A stretch of DNA of 64,000 bases from Sipunculus nudus (lineage: Eukaryota > Annelida > Sipuncula > Golfingiida > Sipunculidae). Under the pieces are notes generated by a model. That model was not told where the DNA came from, made no database searches, and saw nothing but the letters and a program-made list of their open reading frames with translations. Of this stretch, positions 56,726 through 64,000 are shown piece by piece. The position numbers and the translations under genes are program-made. How positions within the stretch are numbered: the first letter of the stretch is position 1; the number at the start of each line of letters is the position of its first letter. Location of the stretch: NCBI GenBank assembly GCA_026874595.1, contig CM049311.1:63203453-63267452 (forward strand). Direction: 5' to 3'.

Positions 56726-59700
56726 GTGAGTCACTCACACTGATGTATTGCTGAATAAATTGACTGAACCCTGAGTCAGGCTATGAACCTTATATCTTCA
56801 CATGCCTGGTAATGGTCTTCATTCATTATCAGTCATATTCAACATCAAATAAAAGTAATCTTTTCATATAAAATGGTTAGTTCATGTATGTCAGTTATCC
56901 TTGAAAGGTTTGGTCAGATTCAATAGGACTGGACTAGCAGAAGGAATGTTTACAACATTTGAGTTTTTTTTATTACTTATGCTGAATTTTAGTTGTAGTT
57001 TACCCACCTCCAAACTCAGCATCTGTTTCTCTGTATGTCTGTTAAACATATATTATTATCATGTTTGCACAATATTTATATCATTAGTTCTTCTTACTTT
57101 ATCTCCACATAAATACAGAAGAGATAAAATTATAGACTCCTTAAAACAAGAATCAATTTCCCCAGATACCTTTAGGTGGTGGGGCTTTAGTTCATCTTAG
57201 AAAACCACGACTGTGCCCAAATATATATATATGTTCCAGCTAATCATGTGCCTGTGACAGGAAAAATACAAAACAATAATGAATGATTCACCAAGTTCAT
57301 CACTTTCACACATCCCAATCAGTGTATACATAATTTACATTTACACCTACTTTAAGAGTTTTTTTTCTGACAGTATACATTTAGCCCTTTTATATAGTAG
57401 CACTGTAAAATAGAGAATACATTGAATGATTAGTTCTGCTTTTGTGTGCTGTATTACAGTGTGAAATTGTGAACAAGGGACTGTCCAGCGATTGCTGTTA
57501 TCACTTCAATAATGATAAACACTGAATCACTGTTATTCTTTTGAATTTTCTGAACTGATTAACTGGACCAGTTTGTAACCAAGAAGATCATGATATTGCC
57601 TTTTTATAAATCAACATAACAATAGGCATTCTCCCTAATTCAAAATGGGTCATAATGACCCACTTTTAAAAGCTGTTTCTGGAATGGCATTTTGCATGTC
57701 TGCATGGTTTTTTCAGGAGACGATAATGATGATACTGGAAAGAACACTCAAGGTAGCCTGTGTACCCGCTAACACCACGTTCAGTCTATAGAAATAAGCT
57801 CTATGGCCAAGCAGTGGCAAGCATTTCAGCAAGTTTCCATAATATTCTGTAAAAATCAGGAGCTCTATCTTTGTTTTGGATTCTTTTTTTATACAAGTTT
57901 TTAATTAAAATGATGAACAGATGTATACATTACACTCCTTACAAAGTAGTTATACACTGCAGTTATTCCAGACCTCCTTCGTTTTAACTGCTGCTTTGTA
58001 TAGCAAGTTTCTCTGGGTCTCACCACCAGGGTTTGCACACCAGCCATTGATGTAGAGACCCTAGAACACTTTTAAACAAAGCAGCTGTTAACATGAAGGA
58101 GATCCGGAATGAATGCAGTTAATTACCACAGTGAGTGTTGCATACATAAAATTAAATTAAGCCTTTACTCAAGATATTTCATGTGATGTATTATAAATTG
58201 CAATCTAAGTTGTTTGCATCAGTGGAGAAACTTGCTGAAACTGTATGAAATAACCCATTCAAAAAGTTTATTATAGAAATAAAGTATATTATAGTATTGA
58301 CAAACTTGGAAAGAGAGAGGCTTTTTACATAGTCAGCTGAAATGTTTCCCGTGCTCTGCTATATTTATACTTGTTCAGCTTGTTCTGCTGTTGTTAATCA
58401 GTCTGTCAACTTATGTCCATATTTGGGAAAGACCTAATGATAAATTAATTTAAAAAAATCTATTTATACTGGTATCCCCCTTTTTTTATTCCAGAATAGC
58501 ATTTATACACTTTCATTGACAAAACCAATATATAGAAGTTTCACAGTCTTTTTCCTTTTATCAACATGTGAAAATTCTACCTGTTATTAAATACATTTGT
58601 TTGGACTAAACCTGAATCAAGGTTTTTGTTGTTACCTTGATATATAGCAGTTAAATGGGAAAAATTTTTCCAGCTGCTTCTGAAACTGGTCTCTTCCTGT
58701 TCCATCCTCTTCTGTGAAAAAAAATAAACTTCTGTGAATAATAAGTTTCCATAATCAGATTTAGTCTGTCTGGATAATTCAGAATTGATTGCAGTAAAAA
58801 TTTTATAATATTTCTTCGTTTCTGCATTTGCTGTCACAAGATTTAAAATGATATCTCTTAGGATAAGCACCATAATTTCAAATAGAAATACATATACTAA
58901 TAAAAAAGAAATAGAAATTTAGAAGTCAACAAGAATTAGAAAGAAAGCAGATTTGGCTTTAAAGATGTTCAAACCTTGATGTCCCCAATATTGTATAGAG
59001 ATGCAAATTATATAAACTCTTATGAAACAGTTCAGAAATTAAAATAAATAAGGCATATTTAGAAATTGTGTCCACGTTGTTACAATTTTTTTATGACACT
59101 AAAAGTAATATAATCAGTAGTTTATAGACTGACTTTGAGTCCTAAACCAAGTCTGTTAATATGAATGTTAATGTTAATATGAACTGCTGTTCATGATATA
59201 TGGAAATTGTAAGTTACCATCCTTCAAAGGGAATGTTTTATTTTAAAACAGTGGTGGTATAATTCTTTAATGTGCATGCTCACTTCTAACCGCTGTTAAT
59301 ATCAACACCCTACTCTCTTATATCTTGCTTTCACTTTCAGCTCAGTATACATAAGCTTTGTTGAGCTGTGATCTGTTGTTTATTATTTGCATCACTGTTG
59401 TAAAATGTGCAACTATTAAGCTGTTAATAGCTACAGGTAAAATACATGTAACTTTGTTTGTATAAATATAGCTTTCCAAGATCTTTCAACTTTTAGGTCA
59501 TTTTGACTTGATTAACCTAAGTTATTTGTAAAAGTAGGTCACTGTGTCTTAATTAAAGTTTCTAATACTAGATCAATCTGGCCTTCTAGTAGATGCCACA
59601 AGATCATCTTATAGGGTTCGTATGGGTTAATTGTTGAAGCAAGACTATATTTTAGAGAATTTATATACAACTTTACATAAGGAAGCTACAATGGAATTCC

Positions 59701-60837
59701 AGTAAGACTAACTGACTTTCATATAAGATTTCTGATTGGTCTGAAATTCCATTCATCTCATCCTCTCATAGGAACCAATCAACTGCTTTCCCATGCCAGG
59801 ACTGCTGATTGGTCCAGCACACTGTAACAGGTTGTGTCAGTTTTGACTACTACACAATAGCAAAGTGGTGTGTGCTACAGGCCAAGGTGAATTTCCTTAC
59901 TTCCTTGTGGTCTGATGAGCTTCACACATAAAGCCTGGTCTAAACTCCAGAAAGCATGACAGTGTTACTGGACTAGCAAACTTACAGTTTATTAGCCAGC
60001 AGACAGCAGGAGTAGCATTACTGAGAGCTGCAGTCATTCTTCTGCTGTTTGCCCGCAGGTGAATTACCCCATCCCAGACAGACAGAGCTGCTGGGAGTAC
60101 AGCAAACACGCTGATTCTGACCAGGCACCTGCCGAGTGAGTGGGTGGAGGAGGACACCCACAGTAATAAACACTCTGTAATATGCTGACAGGGGAGGAAC
60201 ATTGTTACACACAGCAGAGAGACTGTAGGTCTGTTACCACAACAGTACTCTAGATGTAGGCCTTGAAGCAGTTTTACCATAGGAGACTGTATTTTAAGGC
60301 CTGGCTGTAGGAAAAAAGGTGTAATAGTTAATTGACATAGATTTAGTGATTTGCATATTGGTAACAGGGCTAAATAACAACAGAAGTGTCAGAGGCACCA
60401 ATAATCACATTGAACCTTGCCAGACCCATTGGAAATCAAATTTGTTTTCTTCCTTTAGTTAACATCTTGATATAGCATGCCAGCCTTACAGTTATTATAT
60501 CATGAAAAATTACCACAGTACTTCAGCAACTACTGCACAAATCATCTCTTTGTAAAAAGACTTGACTAGTTAGGGGTAGGGCATATCCCTGTGAATAAGG
60601 CGTTGATCAGAAGGTCCCCTTTTTCAGCCTTGCCAGTTCCTCAAAGTGTTTCTCGAATGCATTAAGGACAGATTATTAATTCTGAATTATTCCTAGCCCT
60701 ATGCATATTAAAACTGAAAATCCAAAAGGCTTAATAACTTATCATTCTTAACATACAAGACATTGTAACCGTCATCCTCATTCAATATAGACAGGGCCAT
60801 CAACAGGCTGTCGGCCTCTCTGTAAAAAAAATTCAGA
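56726..60837. other. introns around the microexon, nothing else recognised
   Basis: Apart from the microexon, no exon or repeat was supported. Opposite-strand open frames such as 59897-60280 show no domain or splice context. Confidence 0.5.
57717..57752 (+). CDS. MAP7: candidate 36-nt microexon
   Basis: A strong acceptor (GCATGGTTTTTTCAG, ending 57716) precedes 36 nt and the donor GTAGCC at 57753. In phase 1 it reads GDDNDDTGKNTQ and leaves one base for the next codon, so it can be included or skipped without changing frame. Inclusion would place an acidic 12-residue insert between HPLF and DPAKQ. The donor is weaker than those of the other exons, which fits a regulated cassette exon. It rests only on splice signals and phase. 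Confidence 0.5.
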
Positions 60838-60840
60838 TTA

Positions 60841-61235
60841 GGCAAAAAAAAAGGTATGGTTCTCAGGCTCCACCCGTGTTAATTTAACCCCACTCATAAA
60901 AAATTTTTATTTTGATTTTTATCTTTCAAGAAGATAAAATAATACAATTTTGATAAGATGTCCTTCTTTCCTTCTCTTTCCAAAACTTTTGTTAAAATCA
61001 TGCTTTTTCCTAATCATATAACATTTTTATCGAAAAACAAAAAAAGCTCGCCTGCGTCAAAAATAATACAAAATAATACAATTTTGATAAGATTTCCTTT
61101 GTTAGTTAGTGCTTTTACCTGTTTAGCAAAAAAACTTCTGTTATTATCATGTTTTTTCCCTGATCATAAGACATTTTTATCAAAACATATCAAAACTGAA
61201 AAAAAGTGCCTGAGAATCATACTTTTTTTTTTGCC
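60841..61235. mobile_element. MITE with 28-bp ends and TTA duplication, Harbinger-like
   Basis: The left end GGCAAAAAAAAAGGTATGG (60841-60868, ending TTCTCAGGC) is an inverted copy of 61208-61235, with two or three differences. TTA flanks both sides (60838-60840, 61236-61238). A three-base TWA duplication is typical of PIF/Harbinger elements. The interior has two diverged copies of an AATACAATTTTGATAAGAT segment and no transposase. Confidence 0.75.
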
Positions 61236-61238
61236 TTA

Positions 61239-62014
61239 AAGAAAGACTTGAATAATTAATTTACCACCAATGATCCCTCTATTTCTCATTTATTGCATCC
61301 ATCATTGTATGAAATACATCCATTTAGATGTTGTTGTATATATTTTTACATCTCTACCTCTCACCTTTGACCCCACTTTCTTTTGCTTATTATGCACAGA
61401 TGAACACATCTACACAGCTGGGATCATGAATATGTTATCTTTATTTAGGTTTCAGGTTTTTATCAAGAACCCCATCCATTTTGTATGTATTATAAGGTAA
61501 AGATGGAATAAATGGTCTTGAAAATTGAAGAAACAATTCCCAAAACAGGATTCATATGATCTAGCTTTATCAAATGAAAGCAAAGATCACAGTAGCACTA
61601 ATGACTCTTTACTATAACACATTTAACCTTCACCTGATAAGTATAACACCTGTTACATGTACATGTTCTGTTCAGTAACTGTATATAATTAACAGTAGTT
61701 GAACCAGTGCCAATAGGTAAGTTCATATATCATAATAAAGAAAATGTTTAGGATATATTTAATTCCATTATGTCATATTTCATAGACATCCAAGCTGTAT
61801 GCTTAACATTGTTTATATATTGAGTAAGAAAAATAATTCTTTTGATTTATTTGTTTTACATGATTGATTAAGGCAGGGATGCATGATAATTTTGCTTCCT
61901 TATATGAGCTAATATTAAATAATGGTCATGTTTGTAGTTAAAATTGGTGTGTCTGTGTGTGTGATTTGACATGTGCATGTCCTGATATATAGAATTTGCT
62001 CTTTTATCTTTTAG
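61239..62014. other. intron before the coiled-coil exon, no feature recognised
   Basis: Non-coding. The 3' end is a good polypyrimidine-AG acceptor (CTCTTTTATCTTTTAG). Confidence 0.5.
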
Positions 62015-62247
62015 ATCCTGCTAAACAACGAGAAAGAGAGGAGAGAGTCCGCATGGCAAGGGAGAAACAAGCACAGGAAAGACAACGGAAACTTGAAGAG
62101 ATCCGTGAAGCTCAGAGGAGAGCATCAGAGTTCCGTGAACGTCAGCAACAGGAACGAAAACGAAAGCTGCAGGAGATGAGGAAGCGGGAGGAAGAACGTC
62201 GTAATTTGGTCGAGGAACGCAGGAAAAAGGTGCTTCAGGACCAGGAT
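62015..62247 (+). CDS. MAP7: MAP7-like coiled-coil exon
   Basis: The acceptor ends at 62014 and the donor GTAAGT starts at 62248. The 233 nt enter in phase 1 (a GAT codon is split) and leave in phase 0. The 78 residues are almost all Arg, Lys, Glu and Gln: DPAKQREREERVRMAREKQA, then RQRKLEEIREAQRRASEFRE, RQQQERKRKLQEMRKREEE, RRNLVEERRKKVLQ. The spacing RxRxAREKxxxERxxxLxxxR...ERxxRLxExRxxEExRRxxVEExRR is that of the N-terminal microtubule-binding coiled coil of MAP7/ensconsin. Other charged coiled-coil proteins can look similar, so C-terminal exons beyond the window would be decisive. Confidence 0.85.
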
Positions 62248-63122
62248 GTAAGTTAATTCTAAAATCTAAAGTAATTTCAGAATTTTACCCTTCATGATAT
62301 GATTTTATTGGAGTATCATCTGTTCTTTTTTATTAACAAATTGATGTAAAGTAAATATATCATCTCAGTGTTTTTAATAAAAATTTTAACATTTCAGGGA
62401 GACACTTTGACCTTATTGTAAATACTGTGGTAGTAAAAAATGGTTGTGGTATATATTTTATATATCCCATTTATTATTTGGCAAAATGTCACTAGTTGTA
62501 TGTATTTTTGATACAGTAATATACACACACAGAACGAGCAGGGCATGTATTACTATTATATGCTGTTGCAGCATAGAGCCAAGCCTAATGGCATAGATTC
62601 ACCTGTTTTGTGAATCAAATGCTGGAAAAATACTTAATAAGCCAGATGTTTGTTATTTGACTGCTATGACCACCTTGTCGGCAGCTGTAACAGGCTGTGA
62701 ACAGTCTTGTCATTTATCAGAAGCCTTGTCTTGTTTAAAAGATACAGAAATCAGGCGGGGTTCCTTGTAGGCTGAAACTGATAATTGTTTGTATATTCAC
62801 AGGCTATCAAACATAACATCAGCAGTTTATTACAGTGAGAAAACCACTATAAGCTTTATAGTGCTTCAGAACCACTATAAGCTAGCCTTCATGCTCCATG
62901 TATTGTGGGGCTAATGAAATTGTGAACAGTTGAAGTTGTTTCAGTGGTTTCATATCAGCAGTTTTAATCTGCCAGCAAATAATGCCACTATATTTAATCT
63001 ATGTATGTTTTGTGTAGAAACAGGAAACTTCCTGCTTTGTGAGTGTTGTTGGTTTGGAAGAGAAAACTGCATTATTCCAACAGGATCAGAACATAGATAC
63101 GAGCCAGAGCTCAGCATTTTTT
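62248..63122. other. intron after the coiled-coil exon, no feature recognised
   Basis: Non-coding up to the AGCTCAG-family repeats. Confidence 0.5.
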
Positions 63123-63483
63123 AGCTCAGCTGACAGTAAGTCATCTGAGCTTTAGCAATCACTCTTTGTCCTCGGGCCGTCCGGTCGTCTGTCCGTTAAC
63201 AGGGCACAAATCGTAACCTCTGGACCTGGAATCTTCTAACTTTACATCCAGAGAGGTCCATGAAAAATCTCCTTGGACACCTGGAATTAAGTCTCTGTTA
63301 CCCATATTCTTCGAGCTATGGGGCTCCAAAGTACCCCCAAGAAAAATGGAAAATTTGATACAAAAGCTCAAGTATCTGAACAACTAATGCATTGATCACC
63401 ATGATTCTTTGCATGGATATTGATCATGGAGTGTTTCATCAATTTCTGCAGGCTGGTGGCGCCACCTGTATTTTTTCAATTTT
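63123..63483 (+). mobile_element. related AGCTCAG-family 5' end
   Basis: It starts with the same hairpin (AGCTCAGCTGACAGTAAGTC) but the following 300 bp differ from the other copies. It ends near GGTGGCGCCACC (63456-63467). It is a sister subfamily or a fragment, and is directly followed by another copy after a T-rich junction. Confidence 0.65.
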
Positions 63484-63484
63484 T

Positions 63485-64000
63485 AGCTCAGCTGACTATA
63501 AGTCATCTGAGCTATAGTCGTGGTCCATTGTCCGTCGTCCGTCCGTCTGTCCGTCCGTCCGTCCGTCCGTCCGTCCGTCCGTCCGTCCGTCCGTAGATGT
63601 GGCACGTTTTGAAACCGTAAGACCTAGGAATCCAAAATTCGGCATAATGTTAGATGTCCCCAAGATCTCCTACCAAGCCGAAAACTGGGTCTTTGCAACT
63701 TCGTTCCTTTGAGAAATTAAAGAAAAACCTCAATTTTTTATTAAAAACCTATTTTCACACTTTAGGACTGCCTAATATCAAAACCACTCATCTGTTTTTC
63801 CTCATATTTACCATAAATATTCCACTATATAGTTCCTATGTACATGCCAGAAATTATGTCTGTATTATTTAATTTAAAAAAGTTCTGGGCCCAAACATAA
63901 TGCATTTTGAAAAAAATAAGGAAAGATATTTGATCACTTAACACAAAAAATGTTAAAGCTGTGGACCTTTTTTCCAGGAATATAACTTTAATTTATCAAA
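63485..64000 (+). mobile_element. AGCTCAG-family repeat, 5' part, runs off the window
   Basis: It matches 22740-23250 closely: the hairpin, GTCC units, GATGTGGCACGTTTTGAAAC, the ATGTCCCCAAGATCTCCTAC stretch and ATATAGTTCCTATGTACATG. The shared open frame at 63654-63872 and 22865-23068 (MSPRSPTKPKTGS...) is conserved because the repeat is, and it has no known domain. Confidence 0.85.
63530..63594. repeat. (CCGT)n microsatellite
   Basis: About 14 CCGT units inside the AGCTCAG-family 5' end. The copy at 22790 has only three, so the tract has expanded here. Confidence 0.95.

Larger units (their letters stand above)
20082..64000 (+). other. MAP7: MAP7/ensconsin-family gene, 5' part, continues beyond window
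   Basis: The gene span is inferred from five compatible coding segments in the same orientation. Promoter 1 uses exon 20082-20127 and promoter 2 uses exon 50733-50799. Both end in phase 1 and fit exon 56579-56725, which fits both the microexon 57717-57752 and exon 62015-62247. Family members bind microtubules through an N-terminal coiled coil and recruit kinesin-1 through a C-terminal domain. Only the N-terminal part is in the window. Intron 1 from the first promoter is about 36.5 kb and holds most of the mobile elements. An EST or RNA-seq track would settle the structure. Confidence 0.7.

Noticed and set aside
56484-56738. Minus-strand open frames opposite exon 2
   Set aside because: They are shadows of the charged, purine-rich exon on the + strand, which has matching splice sites and phases.
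59897-60280. 127-residue minus-strand open frame
   Set aside because: No recognisable domain, no splice or promoter context, and it lies within an intron of the + strand gene.

Overview
This is animal nuclear DNA. It is AT-rich, most of it is non-coding, introns are tens of kilobases long, and it is packed with mobile-element relics. I see no operons, ribosome binding sites or bacterial genes. The repeat types suggest a lophotrochozoan, probably a bivalve mollusc: elements with subterminal inverted repeats and a 3' hairpin, tandem-array cores, abundant TGACCTTGACCTTGA words and poly-C tracts. The species assignment is inference.

Only one host gene can be supported. It lies on the + strand and runs off the right edge. 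It encodes a protein of the MAP7/ensconsin family (microtubule-associated, kinesin-1 cofactor). I can place a GC-rich promoter and first coding exon (20082-20127), a second, alternative first exon 30.6 kb downstream (50733-50799), a common exon (56579-56725), a likely 36-nt microexon (57717-57752) and the exon for the charged N-terminal coiled coil (62015-62247). All junctions obey GT-AG and the reading phases agree for either first exon. The rest of the gene lies beyond base 64000.

Left third (1-19970), upstream of the gene: a degenerate tandem repeat array with CTCF-like motifs, interrupted by a foldback MITE; a decayed Ty3/gypsy-type element (2335-6705) whose integrase lies before the reverse transcriptase, the order of Gmr1-type elements; a near-perfect foldback MITE (8186-8560); fragments of two non-LTR retrotransposons (12080-12330 minus, 14778-17650 plus); SINE pieces and long AT and GATG microsatellites.

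Middle (20128-50732), first intron: a hAT-like MITE carrying a CTCF-like motif, a 1.9-kb repeat of the AGCTCAG family, a TIR element flanked by TA, a SINE with clear target-site duplications, a higher-order minisatellite (32550-33475), and a nested complex at 37769-44345. In that complex a TIR element holds two Helentron-like elements, and an inverted copy of one of them lies just outside it.

Right part (50733-64000): the second promoter, the exons above, a 3' fragment of the AGCTCAG family, a Harbinger-like MITE and, at the right edge, two more 5' ends of the AGCTCAG family.

The most interesting signal is that several otherwise unrelated repeat families here share one end design: a 5' hairpin followed by a TAYTATG-type word, and in three of them a subterminal inverted repeat and hairpin at the 3' end. 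Several also carry a common palindrome (GGTGGCGCCACC) or nuclear-receptor half-site pairs.
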